A stretch of 64,000 bases of DNA from Cylindrodendrum hubeiense (lineage: Eukaryota > Ascomycota > Sordariomycetes > Hypocreales > Nectriaceae): positions 108,086-172,085 of the forward strand of contig JAANBB010000043.1 in the NCBI GenBank assembly GCA_014621425.1. The letters are read 5' to 3'. The position numbers were made by a program, and so were the translations under genes. Below are positions 34,101 to 45,677 of this stretch, in pieces. The notes beneath the pieces were generated by a model. That model searched no databases and was not told where the DNA came from. It worked only from the letters and a program-made list of their open reading frames with translations. The stretch's first letter is position 1; every line of letters starts with the position of its first letter.

Positions 34101-34467
34101 CGGATTCCTCGCTTGATCTCCTTCTTGATCTTGTTCTCGCGCTTCTTTCGGTGACTGCGGTTCTCGAATCAGCAAAGTCGCATCGCGAGGCACGCTCGCT
34201 CATCCTTACCTGGTGAAGCCCAACAGCTTGTTCTTGTACGCCCACAGTACAGACTTATTCTGCTTGATGTCCATGCTCGACATGATGTAGTGCAAGTGCA
34301 CAATCACATCCTTGGACCTGTCGCCCACCACGACGAAGAAGCTTCTCTTCTTCTCCTGCAATCCATTTCGAATGAGCGCGGGAATGCGCGAATCCCTGTA
34401 GTCCGTTGTTAGCTCATAAAGTACATCATCAAACCCCCATGGTGACCTACACAGCTTTGCGCGTCAT
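31109..34467 (-). CDS. kre33: RNA cytidine acetyltransferase Kre33/NAT10
   Basis: Four exons: 34451-34467, 34210-34395, 31365-34154 and 31109-31313; 1065 residues, the usual family length. The enzyme acetylates cytidines in 18S rRNA and some tRNAs using ATP and acetyl-CoA, in the nucleolus, and is needed for small-subunit ribosome assembly. The N-terminus reads MTRKAVDSRIPALIRNG, then KLLGFTSHRKKRENKIKKEI. The helicase-like module has P-loop AARGRGKSAAMG (about 284-295) and VVIDEAAAIP (385-394). The GNAT acetyl-CoA site is VVRIATNPEYVSMGYGTKAL (635-654). The C-terminal tail is Lys/Arg-rich (KRKKTKKSRKRE), a nucleolar-type signal. The first coding exon has only 17 nt. Introns of 55, 55 and 51 bp were placed by frame and GTAG rules and restore family sequence at each junction. 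Confidence 0.96.
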
Positions 34468-35552
34468 TTTTGCAGGATTTTCCAAAGGCCAATCGCTTTG
34501 AGAATGGGCGGCGCATATGCGGATTCGACTCGAGAAGCGGGACCAAGCTTAGAAAATCCAAAATTTTGGCGGTCGGGGCTTTTCTGCCGGGCGGTGTCGG
34601 GCGGTGAAAATTCAAGGTGGGGGCCTCACCGAGGACTCACCTGACACTCACCGAAAACTTGACTTCCTCTATGACTCGAAACAGTTTACTTTGAATATCA
34701 CATTGGCAATCGTTTGGGAGAACTCGAATCATTTACAGATGGGGTTTGAACCTCCAATATTCGTGGATACTTCAGAGGCATATAGATAAATGCAATACTG
34801 GACTTGTAAGTGCGATACGTAGCAATTGATGTTCAGCAAGGTTTAGTATATATTGTTATACATTAAACTTTTGCCTTAAACCTATGTTTTATCTCTCACG
34901 AAATTCTGTTTCTATTCTTGATGCCGGGTGTTGAGAAGAAAAGTAGAAGGGATGGGGTTTCCGGAAACGTTAGGTCCTATAGGATTCGGCAGAGATCAAT
35001 ATACAGGGATTTTAAAGAGTAAGGAGGTGGTCGGCAATGGCGCGGTGCAAATACAGCACGTTGAGCCATCAATTCCCTCTTCGAGGGGAACTCCCATCAT
35101 GTCCAATAAATCTGGTTAAATTTTTTCCTCTCATAAAACCAGTTCGAAAAGACTACAGCCACTCTGGGAACTTGATCTCCTCATCGAGAAACTGAGCCGA
35201 TAGGCAGTGCTGCTGCTTTAGGATTGGGCTATAAACCTTGTATCAAATCACGGGACTGGAATCTGTGGAAGTTGGATGAAGAAACAAAATAATTGACGAC
35301 TAGTTATACAAGGTGAATGCTACTGAGAACTTAAGTCACCAGTTGGAAACCATTCAGTCCAGTTTGCGACGATGATTGTTACCTGCGCGAGTCTATAGAA
35401 AAGAAAGCCTCAAAGCGCAATGCTTCAAATCGAATCGACAAATCATCACCTGCCATGCCAGACACCACGACAAAAAGAAACCCTTTCGAATGCTGTGAGC
35501 CTGAGAGAAACGGCATGTCGAATGGCTGAGGATTATGTACAGTCGAACTACT
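34468..35552. other. AT-rich intergenic stretch
   Basis: 1.1 kb between the kre33 start and the mS38 stop, AT-rich around 34770-34920. Only short frames. No RNA gene found. Confidence 0.5.
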
Positions 35553-36638
35553 TTAAGTTCTATCAAGCTTGCGTCGAAGGTTTCGTGTCCGCTTCATCAG
35601 CTTCTTGTACTTCTTCTTCTTCATCTTCAGTTTTCGTTGTCTCTTGACGCTGATGGCGTGCATGTCGCGACGGCCTCCCTGGGCCTCGTCGAACTTGAGC
35701 TGGCGAAGGGCGAGTCGCTCTAGGAAGCTGCGGGGTTGGGCATCATTCATAATTCGAGGGCTGTGGGCCATGATCCGGATCTGACCATCAGGATCAGTGG
35801 ACTCCTCGATCGTGAAGAGGGCCTTGTAGACGCGGTGTTGGGGAACGTCCTCAACAGCCTCGGACTCAGCCACAGCACTATCCGCCTGAGCAGCGGCTTG
35901 TGGTTGAGGCAAAGGCGGGGGTCGGAAGGGCAGGAATTCGCCAGACATGGTGTCGATCTGGAGATACATGCTGGACTCGCTACCGTCGGCGTTCTTGATA
36001 TCGACCTTGTGCATAGCCTCGCCCATCCCTTGGCCCTCTTGTTGTCCACCAATGGTCATCTGGGCCATGGGGCCTTCGAGCTGATCGATGGTGTCGGAAA
36101 GGGTGCTCATGGTGTCGGACAGTCTGTTGGACTTGGTTCGGGAAGCGAAAATGGACGCAAAGTGCTCATCTGACACTGTTCGAGGCATAGTCTGCGTCAC
36201 CGAGATGGGCCGATGTAACGAGAAGAAACTTGATAGACCAAGAGCTAAAGCGTTGTTAGAAAAAGTTCCCCACGATTTACACCCTCAAATTCGCCTACCT
36301 TCTTGAGACATGTGGTGCGTGTTAGGAACGCTGGGCAACTTCTTGAGGGAAGCCGTCCGATCAGACGCATCTTTGCTCTTGCGTTTCCTCTTCTCGCCGC
36401 TCGCCTTGCCGTCGCCCCGCGCCGAGGTCGATGAGGCAGGAACTGACTGTCCGGCGGAGATCTCGCTGGAACCGTTGTCGGACCGCGAGGGCTTGGAGGA
36501 GGAGCATCGTCGCTGGTGTCTGTGGACGAAGATGGGAGCGGTCTTTGTCGCCGAGGAGGCGATGGCCGAGACGATGCCGGTCTGGGGAGTTGAGGAGACG
36601 GCGGAAGCGACGACGCGCCGCACCGAGGAGGGGAACAT
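35553..36638 (-). CDS. Mitochondrial small-subunit ribosomal protein mS38 (Cox24/Qri5, DUF1713)
   Basis: Exon 1 is 36299-36638 and exon 2 is 35553-36244, 343 residues. The 54-bp intron has a GTAGGC donor, TTCTAAC branch and TTTAG acceptor. The family hallmark is the C-terminal very basic helix SVKRQRKLKMKKKKYKKLMK followed by RTRNLRRKLDRT, which in yeast Cox24/mS38 threads into the mitoribosomal small subunit and supports COX1 expression. The N-terminus MFPSSVRRVVASAVSS is a good mitochondrial targeting sequence. The HRPISVTQTMPRTVSDEHFA block spanning the exon 2 start agrees with fungal homologues as I remember them. The central part is variable and Gln/Ala-rich. The ATG at 36638 was chosen because the targeting helix starts there; an earlier ATG (36740) is in frame. 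Confidence 0.9.
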
Positions 36639-37325
36639 CCTGTCACCGGGTGCGGGCAGGCCGCGGAGTTTGTAGAGGTAGGTGAGGGGGTGTTTCGAGG
36701 TCAGGATGAATCCTGATGATGTCGGTTGCATCTCTTTCAAACCCGGATTTGGCCGCTCGGTAAAAGGCTGCGGCGATTGGGTTGGGTGGCGCTAACTGTT
36801 TGTGGCCTAAGGCAACGACAACGGCATGCCTGGCGATGGCGCCGCCCAACACCGCCAACCACCGAGACTGGATTGATCACGGGCCTCTAGCGCGGGGAAC
36901 TGGGGCTTCAACTGACTCGAAACTGGGAACTCGGCGCTTAATCACTATATTCTATGAACTATACCATTGTGTAGTCTCATAAGCGTTCTTTTTGGTTATC
37001 GCGACTCCAATTTCGGAGGCCTCACGTCACATTGACTTGGGCGTTGGGCAACGAGGCTTAGCGTCTGATGCCATACTCGTAAGATAACTCGGACGAGGAA
37101 ACGCATCAAGGTGGGCTTGAATATCGTACAATGGATAGCGTCGTCTTTTCTATCGGAACACAGACGGTTCCCCAAAGGGCTTGCCTCTTTTTCTAACCCT
37201 CTCTCTCTATCCGCAGAACCAACGAAACAATGCGTCTTTTGCAACATGCTAAATGCGAGCCAAACCACGCCTCTATGTCAATGCCGTAAAGGAGATTCTC
37301 AGGGGGTTGGCTTTCCCCTGTTAAT
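36639..37325. other. Intergenic stretch
   Basis: About 690 bases: mS38 promoter and leader and the 3' region of sym1. No supportable gene. Confidence 0.5.
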
Positions 37326-37964
37326 CTACTGGCTGTTCACCCAGCTCAGGTACGAGTTCCAGCCAATGGAGATGACATTGGCAAAGAGAACCCGGTGCTG
37401 CAGAGGTAGGAAGGTGAAGTTGATCATCTGGACAAATGGCCAGACCATCCAGTTGGTGCTCAACGCAGGCCAGTAGGTCTTGTCCAAGCGCTCCTTGGCG
37501 CTGGCACCCTCCATAGTGGCCATGCTACTGAGGAAGACACCAATCATGACGGGGGCGAAGATAAGCTGGTCGCAGGCGACTCGGGCGACTGTCTCAAGTC
37601 GCTTGTTTCTGACATTGACGTTGCGAGAAAGGAATCCAAACCACGTTGTAGCAGCAGGACCGAAGACGACTGAAAAGAGTCAGTTATTGGTTGCTGGAAA
37701 TGAGAATTGTTGCATCAAACTCACATCCACCATAGAGGGCCATTCGGCCAGTTCGGGTCAAGTCATGATTCTCGAAACCTCGCTTCTGAACAAGCTGCTG
37801 GGCTGTGATGTCGCCAGTGGCGAAGAGAACAGCAGTGGTGACACTCTGGGTCAGCAGCGGGCGAGCGGCAAGTCTGGCGCTGTACCTGTAGTTGGGGTTA
37901 GCAATGACCGGGCCGGATACAACGTTGACGATGGGGCAAGCCTGGCATACCAACGGAAAAACAT
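37326..37964 (-). CDS. sym1: Mpv17/PMP22-family inner mitochondrial membrane protein Sym1
   Basis: Three exons: 37951-37964, 37725-37885 and 37326-37669; 172 residues, the normal length for the family. Sym1 is an inner mitochondrial membrane protein needed in yeast for growth on ethanol at high temperature; channel activity has been reported for the family. The N-terminus [20 protein letters not shown] is only continuous after removing a 65-bp intron that starts 14 nt after the ATG. Then come [17 protein letters not shown] and, in exon 3, [31 protein letters not shown], and the C-terminal signature [19 protein letters not shown] with [19 protein letters not shown]. Four hydrophobic segments fit the family. 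Intron 2 is 55 bp with CTGAC branch and TTTTCAG acceptor. Confidence 0.93.
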
Positions 37965-39617
37965 GTTGACTAAAATATGGCGGTTTGGTGATCTGGCGAT
38001 TCGGAACTCAAACGGTCTGAACCTTTGAAGCTTGACCAAAGTTTAAATTCACTCAGGTCCCGAGTCTTGTAAAAAAGCCCCCAACTCAAATTTTGCTGCG
38101 TTCCTTAAGCCACAGTTCAACGTTGGACGAAGGGAGGCGACTATCCGACACCCGGCAATTTGGGGGAGCTGCAGCCGGCTAGTGAGGGGTGAGAGAGAAT
38201 ACGTGATTAAAAGGTGGTACGAAAAAACCGGCACAATTGAGCGGTAATGTGTCTTGCAGATGAAACTAAGGAGTGATTCAGAGATTGACGCGGTGAATGA
38301 AGAAGGGGAATATAACGAAGCCGCGCTTGATGGTCGATCGCATCCGAAGGGGCTCAAGGCCTTTTGTGTTCCGCTGACTCGAGAGCCTCTGCACAGTGGT
38401 ACGTCTCGTTAGGGTCCAGATGTCGCTTTGGTGCACACCGATGTCCCCGTGACGAGGGATTCATGAGCGCTACCGAGGCTCCCGTGCGGCATTGATACAT
38501 ATATCCTTCAATGGAATGACGGCGAGACCCCCACCGGCACACCCACGGGCTATCTTGGACCATTTCCAGGCAGCCAGGATTTACCCCAACTAGTGGTGTA
38601 ATGAAAGAAAAGAAAGGAAAAAAACCGGACTTGATCCCGTGAACACACCTGAGCCGGCCACCCTGCTTGCGGACGAGTTGTTTTTGGATCAATTAAAACT
38701 GCAAGGGCCGGGGTGACTCCATTTTTCGAGCGCAGGTCATTATCGCAGGGAAGGGTTGGCTTTTGCGGAGAGGGAGGGAATCCGCTGTGACAGGTCTATC
38801 GCAGCCCGGGCTCCATCGTCATACATCTATTTCCTGCATATCCTTCCGCGCATCACCTTTCCCACCTGATATCCCCCACGTCGGAACTCTCCAGCGGTCT
38901 GGAAGAGACGCCGTCATTGGCAACCTCGCTCGCGCGTGGCACTTACAGATTTGTTGAGTCGGGTGCTGAATCCTGTGGCTGCTTGCACGTGGTCTCGGGC
39001 ATGTGATCCCTGCTTGCAAAGCCGACAATTGCCATTGGAGATGGGCATGTGTGTTTTTGATTAAACACGCATCGCAGCCGAGAGAGCCTTTCCCTCTGAT
39101 GCTTCAAAACGACATGTTCAAACAAGCCTATCTACCTCGCCCAAGTCCAAGTAGCCTAAATAGGTATCTCCGCGAACAAGGGCGATCGATGGTTCTCACT
39201 CTACCCCACGTGGCCCTAGCTTCTCAACCCATGTTCCCTCACCGAGCTTGTTGGCGCCTTCTGCCGCGTTCTCATGTGAATGAAATCACCAGAGTAACCT
39301 GCTTAGGAAGTTGAGTGAGCGATGCAACTTGAATCGCCGTCTCCCTCCCCCAATTTCCCATCCCGCGCTGTCTGTGCTGCTGATGATCTAAGGTGCAATT
39401 CTAGTACTCAATCACCAGCCGAGACTCCCGCCTCCGTACCATTGGCGGGCAGCCTATCACAACCGCCCTCATTTACAGGGGTTGGATCGCGACGATACGC
39501 CCAAATCACCTATGGAGGAGGTTGTAATAAGGCCATAATCTATACCCCTCAAGCTCAGTGATCCTGCCCAACTCCTCGATCCGCCATCATCCATCCCTGT
39601 GATACATACTCGGCGCC
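37965..39617. other. Divergent intergenic stretch
   Basis: 1.65 kb between the sym1 start and the membrane-protein gene. Frames are short and without motifs. No tRNA fold found. Confidence 0.5.
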
Positions 39618-40453
39618 ATGGCCGACGATACGACCTCAGACTTCGGCTCGCCGCCTCCTCAACCCGCCAGTCACAACTCCCTCCGCATCGTCACCATCGC
39701 GACTTTCCTCCCTGCGGTCCCCCTGTGCATCGCGCACGGCGTCCTCTCAAACGACCCCGTCCCTGCGGTCGGCCTTGTGCCCCTCGCCTTCTCCGCGTCC
39801 GGCGCCATCTTCCTACTGCGCCGTGGCGCCACTACCCATGATGATGATGACACCGGCATTGCAGCCAAGCTGTCGCATCCTGTCCTTGTCTTTGCTTGCG
39901 ACGTCATCCTGGCTGCGGCGCTGATGGTCGTGTTGGTTTTCACATGGATCGCCCCGGGAGGTTCTGCGTCTCTGAGCATGCTGGCTGCTTATGCGACGAT
40001 CCCGCTGCTCGTCAACTTGTACGCATATCAAACCATGCCATTCACTTACTCTTTGTCACTAACACGCGTCCCAGCTGCGTTCATCTGCTCCTCGCCCTGC
40101 AATCATTCTACAGCGGCCTCGCCATCCACAGCCTTGTTCAGTGGCTCGCCTGGCGCACACTCCCTCCGGACTGCCCCAACTGCAATCATCGCCTCCGCCC
40201 GCCTTTCCCTGAGTTACCTTGGCTGGAGCGTATCCGACACCGACGCGACGACTATGCAGCCTTGTTCGCGGACGATGAGCATCGATACCGCGATGAAGAG
40301 GAAGGCGAAGCGCCTGTCCCCGCGGAGGAGCAAGGAGAGCCGGCGCATGCCCCTGTACAGCCCGAGGCGGTTGAGGTGAAGAAGAAGAAGGAGCGCAAAG
40401 GCAAGTCGACGCCGCCCTCTACCGAAGACCCTGCGTCGCCTTGGGGTCCGTAA
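39618..40453 (+). CDS. Hypothetical multi-pass membrane protein
   Basis: Exons 39618-40018 and 40075-40453, 259 residues. The 56-bp intron has a CACTAAC branch site and CCCAG end, and joining gives PLLVNFCVHLLLALQSFYSG without a break. After a polar N-terminus (MADDTTSDFGSPPP) there are about four hydrophobic helices: residues about 22-44, 50-68, 90-113 and 120-155, the last perhaps two. The C-terminal half is cytosolic in style, with a CPNCNHRL motif that could be half of a metal site, then Glu-rich and Lys-rich tracts (EVKKKKERKGKS). No signal peptide and no transporter signature are seen. I do not recognise the family. Confidence 0.75.
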
Positions 40454-41284
40454 GTTGGATAAATGCCTTCAAACAGAGGCTTCTCGACAAGCGTGAAGTT
40501 GTGACGTTGAGCGACGCTTGTATGAAACTGGCGTGACGGACCAATGAGGTTCTCTTTCATTACGTGACGATTCCTGGTGAGACCATTATACCCCTTACTA
40601 TGTTGGTTGGTTTGTTGCTTGCTTTTGCTCTGTCCTTAGCCCTCATCTAGATTGAGAGTGAATTCCGGTGTGAGCGCTGAGCGCCCCACTGATGTCCAAG
40701 ACAGCTTAGATACCTTACAATTCGTTATATCATTCAGAGTTATTGATTCAAAGTGTCATTTGACCGAAATATCTCCTTGTGACAGCCTTATCCATACCTC
40801 CCTCTTGTATTCACCAGAAAGAAGGTAGAGTCCTGTCACCAAAACCGAATCCGTGAAGTTTCAGGCTTAGAACCGCTCGTCACCGCATCGCTCAAACACA
40901 AAACGTCTGGGCCTAGACTCAAAATGAAACATCATTATAGCGATTGCATTTTACCTTGTCACACGCACTCAAATAATTCAGAACATTTCTTACTCGTGAC
41001 ACATAGTATTGCAAAACGCTAATCATCTCGCTCATAATCGATGCTTCTCACTAGAAGCTCCCCCGTCATCATCAACCACAATGTCAAATTACAGGCAAGC
41101 CGCCCCGCTGGGAAGCGATTCCCGACTAGATGTACATAAAAAATCCTTCAGAAGTGCTGAAGCCCTGTTGCGCCAAGCCTTATAAAATCAAGGGAATCAT
41201 CAAGCGAGCATCTCTCCAATTCCTGTACGTTTTTCAACAACACTGGGTAGGTATCTTGGAAACATAAAACAAACATCCGACAGC
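40454..41284. other. Convergent 3' region
   Basis: 830 bases, AT-rich, between convergent genes; nothing supportable beyond 3' untranslated sequence. Confidence 0.5.
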
Positions 41285-43069
41285 TTAGAAGTGTTCCTTC
41301 CAGAAGCGGAACTCAACCTCCCTGACCGTAGCGGCCTTGCAGGCGTTCTTGATGTCGCGGGCTGGGGATAAATGTTAGCGCCATGCTTGTGAAGGTATTG
41401 GGGATGAGAGGGGAGACTAACCTGCTACTGAAGGACCGCAGAAGTAAACACCAACCGTAGTCCGCATGCTACCCTCAAGACCGTTGAGGTATGTGCGGTC
41501 CAGGATGCCGTTACGCATGTTGGTAAGCAGACGGGGGAAATCAGGACGGCCAAAGTTGGTGCGCGAGCGGAGCTCTGTCAGGGGATCTGTCTCGGCGCCA
41601 ACACTGTTGAGGACGATGTTTTGGGCGGTGTCGATGTCGAGCTTCTGGGTCAAGTAGGTGTGGATCTTGAGGAACTCGACGCCTGAGCTGCCAGGAACTC
41701 GGGCGGCTTCGTTGGACTGTTCCTCGAGGGAGGAGAGTAGGGTCTGGAACCATTCGAAGGAGCCAGTGTCTCTGCACACCCAGATGAATTCGACACGGCG
41801 CAGTCGTCGGGGCGGGTTAGGTGAGTTTCGCAGATGCCAGATGTTCTTGAGAATGGAGGCCCATGGGGTCACACCGATTCCAGTGCCGATTAGCACAGCA
41901 ATCTCGTTCTCGAAGACGTCCTCGGCGGGAGCACCATAGGGTCCGTCGATGCGAAGGGCCGGCATCTGGTCACCGTTCTGAAGGGCGACTTCGTACATGC
42001 CCAGTGGGTCAACCTCATCGTAGAGCTTGGCCTGAGCGGCACCAGCACCGAGGGCATCACCAAGCTCACGGGTGAAATCACCGACCTGGCGAACGTGAAC
42101 GGAAACATAAGGGTCGTAGGGGCAAGAGGTGATGGTAAAGGGGTGCCACTGGTACTTTGAGAGACCCGGCACCTGGAGGAAGAGCCACTGGCCAGCCTTG
42201 TACTTGAACGAGGGCTTGTTGAACTGGATCTCAACAACATCGTAGGGGTGACGAACAACTCGGGTAATCTGGGTCTCACGGCGGGCCTTGACCTCGCGGT
42301 AAAGACGTTCGAGGAGATAGAAGCCGCCGGTCCATAGCTCCCAGCGCCATCCCAGATATCCGATGCAGTGCTCCCAGAACTCGTCGCCGGCGAAGGGTGA
42401 GATGGCATCCGCAGTGTCGCGGACGAAGCAGCCGACAGTGTGGGTGTAGAGGCCGAGGAAAAAGGGGATAAACAGATGGTGAGTGTACCAAAATGTTTCA
42501 AAGGACTGCTGGCGAATACGGGCGTGGGCAGTTGTATACATGAGCAACATGCAAAGCAGCATGATATGGCCAGTGATGCCACCGGCTTGAGCATAGTGGA
42601 TCTGGAGCGCGGAGACGGGGCGAATCTGGGTCAGCTCGACGTTATAGAAGTTGACGTAGTGGGCGCCGGTGTGGAGCGAGGTGAAGAAGAGGATGGAATA
42701 GGCGATCTGGCGATGCAGCCAGAGGTTCTCGTCGAGAGGCAGGAAGCGGAGCTTGGGACGGACCCATCGCATAATGGTTCTGCAGACGGGGAGCAGGATA
42801 AGCATGCAGTCGACGCTCAAAACTAGACCAGCACCTCGGGAGATCCAGACTGAGAATTTGAGCGTGTTGAGGCCTGCCAACCGGGAGTCGGCGTACTGTT
42901 TCCACCTAGAAAGTGTTAGTGACGGCGGGTTAGATGAGGGCGCATGTGTTCCTTACCATCCATAGGCAAAGATGCCCCAGTGGAATGCCCAAAAGAGGAC
43001 ATGGTAGAGCAGCTTTGAGGGCGTGAACTGCTTCTTGACAACCTCGAGGTAGCCTGATGATGAGCCCAT
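41285..43069 (-). CDS. noxA: NADPH oxidase NoxA (Nox1)
   Basis: Exons 42957-43069, 41422-42905 and 41285-41361; 557 residues. NoxA moves electrons from NADPH through FAD and two haems to oxygen, making superoxide that controls fruiting-body and infection-structure development. The start MGSSSGYLEVVKKQFTPSKL is fungal NoxA-like. Six membrane helices include paired haem histidines at 102/116 and 180-181/193. The FAD loop is HPFTITSCP (292-300) and the NADPH loop GTGIGVTPWASIL (378-390). The end CGPSVAARDIKNAC...FRFWKEHF is restored only by joining the 77-nt last exon across a 60-bp intron. There is no EF-hand extension, which excludes NoxC, and no long N-terminal extension as in NoxB. No regulator (NoxR, NoxD) is in the window. 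Confidence 0.95.
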
Positions 43070-45677
43070 GATTGCGGTTGTGATAGATGTATGTTGGTTC
43101 CAAGCGGGAGTCGGCCAGCGACAGCACTAAGAATGCGTAAGAGGATCGAGGATCGAGGGTCGGCGCTCGATGGTCGTCGTGGGTGGCGATCGAATCGTTG
43201 TATCGTCGAGTCCAAAGAGAAGGTCCCAATTACACCCAGTACATCAACGAGCAGTAGCAAATTCCAGGAAATTAATGTAAAGAGTGATCTGAGCCAGCAG
43301 GAAAACGAAGCGAAAGCGATGGTTGGGCGATCAACCGGAGTGATGGCTCTTGTGACTGGTCGCAACGAAAGCGAAGAGAAGGAGACGAGGTTGATGAGCG
43401 GGGCGAAGGCGGGTTCATAAACCAGACGAAAGAGTCGGGGATGTCAGAACCAAGCGGGCTAGGGAGCTCCTGGTGGCGATGAGGCACAGCGATGATGTCA
43501 AATGGCCCGAAGCGAGACGCGATGCGGCTGCAGTGACGCCCAGGAGGCTGGTGATGGGCTCGGCTCCGGCCGGGAGGTGTCGCATGAAACCTGCGTATGG
43601 AGTTGCAGCTGTCCGACGTGCCGGAGGGTTGGAGCGGGGGCGAGCACGGGGGGAGCACGGGGCGGGCTCAGGCCGGGAAGCTGAGGGTTGCCAAACGGGC
43701 GATCAGACGTAGCAGAAGTTGGGCGATGCGAAAGTACGCGTATCAAGATGGTAGGCGAGATCGGCGGGCGGCGAGCGGGTTGAGACGGTGCGTGTGAGAC
43801 GGTGCGTGTGAGAGCGGCGCCGATGGTGTTTCGCGGGGTAGCAGCCAAGCCAGCGACGGGCGAGGAATGATGTCTCGGGAGAATCGATGCTGGAGGTGAA
43901 GACGGGGGACGAGGAGAGAAGGAAGAGAGGGAAAAAGAGAGACCAAAAAGCGAGACCGGGGAGATGTGCCTCTCTTCATGTGCTGGGCCGGCCGCCGGTC
44001 AGTGGGCATCATGGGCAACCGTCGACGAGCTAAGTTACGCAGCAAACTGCCCATACCCACGCCGCCGCGTGCGACAGGCCCACGAGTCCACGACGGTGCT
44101 CGAGGGAGCGAAATGGGATGCACGTCGTGGGCGCCTATTAGAGCCGTGGCCATTGGCTTCTGCAGCCTGTGACTGGCTGTGTATATTTGGAAACACAGGG
44201 CGGGCCGCCACTCAGGGCAGCTCAGCACCCGTTAGCACTCGTTGGGCCCCTGGGGCTAGCCTGGGCAGCTCCTCCTGGGCGCTTAGAGGGGGCCGTCCAG
44301 CCAACAGCAGCGCTTCTGGGCGGGGTCCCCCAGCGGTCCCAGCCTCTCGCCCCCCTCCACCCCAGGCCCGGGTGGCCGAGCTGGCTCGCTCCAGGTGCAG
44401 CATCACCATGCGGTAGCGGGACTGCGGGTGCTGGGGACGCTGTGGATGCGGTGGAGCCCCTGGCAGATGCACTGTGACGGCGCTAGTGGGTGCTACCAGG
44501 AGCCCCCAGGAGCCCCCAGGTGCCCCCAGGTGGCCCGTGGTGCCCCATGGTGCAACCACCGACAAGCGACCTGGAACGCCCAGGGTGCGCTGCGGCTTGT
44601 GCAGTTGCCAGCAGCCGACGCATGCGAAAAATGCCCTCCTCGCCCGCCCTGCGCCCTGGTAACTCTCCGTCCGCATGGTTCTCCCCAGGGCGTCGCGGCA
44701 TGGCGATGGAGCCTGGATGTGTCCTGGGCCGACGGGGGGGACCAGTCTTGCCAGTCTTGCCAGCCAACCCTGTCCCTCGCTTTGGGACTAGCAATCCTCA
44801 GATCGGGAGACTAGCTGTCCAAAATGGCATGAGCTTAAATGCGTTCCGTCGCTAATCCGAACTTCCGGTGTGACGGCCTGTGACGACAACTCCAGGGTGG
44901 CCATGCGCTTATGTTGCCCGCCCGCAAATCTGCCTCTACCACGCAACCAGAATCAGCCTTAACCGCCCAGATTCGATGGTAGGAGACGGTGCATGGCACC
45001 AGTGACAAGTCTGTGCGACGAGTGGCAGGAACGCACAATCGAATGACCGTTGTTCGATTAGCTTCCCCAACCCATGCTGCCCTCCCACATCTCCCACGTC
45101 TCTCACGTCTCCCACACCCTCACAGCGCACGACGATCCTCTGACGTCTCTTGTCACCGTTCCAGATTACCGGACGACGCATGCCGATCACCAAGCACCGC
45201 TCGCATGGAAGCTCTGGTCAGCCTCAGCGTCAGTTTTCGCTCTCCTCATTGGCTTCGCGCCCTGTGCTTTCCCCTTTGTAGAGCTGTGCCCGCCACTTGT
45301 ACGGCCCGATGCTTCGGAGACTGGCCCTAAGGTTGACCCTTCAAACGACGCACCGCCAAGTGTCACACACCTGAGCCAGGATGACGCTAGTAAATGTCAC
45401 GGACAGCGGAATATGTTCGGGCGCTTTTAGTCATTGATCAGTCAGAGTGTTCTCGATTTACGAGTTTGAGCTTTAGTCTCGCTTACCCTACGTCAATGGT
45501 GGGCAACCCTCACTCTGTCACAAGTCAGTCAACTTAGTAGGCATATACATGACCAAAGCAATATGATTACGTCTGCACACACACAGTCATAAATTCCGAG
45601 AATGATAAGCATGTATTGAGGTAACTTGAATGACATGACTTCCTGAATAATCAACACGGGCCTTTCCTGCTTGGCTC
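43070..45677. other. Intergenic stretch upstream of noxA
   Basis: 2.6 kb. The first 900 bases are probably noxA leader and promoter. Between 44200 and 44760 the sequence is very GC-rich with a 10-bp tandem repeat. Open frames there are low-complexity on both strands and not supportable. Confidence 0.5.
44491..44550. repeat. 10-bp GC-rich tandem repeat, 6 degenerate copies
   Basis: Successive 10-base units close to AGCCCCCAGG (two exact, four with one to four changes). The surrounding GC-rich segment shows the same G/C word bias. Confidence 0.8.

Noticed and set aside
38600..38690. Possible tRNA-like hairpins near GGATCAAGTCC
   Set aside because: No TTCRA T-loop and no matching acceptor stem on either strand.
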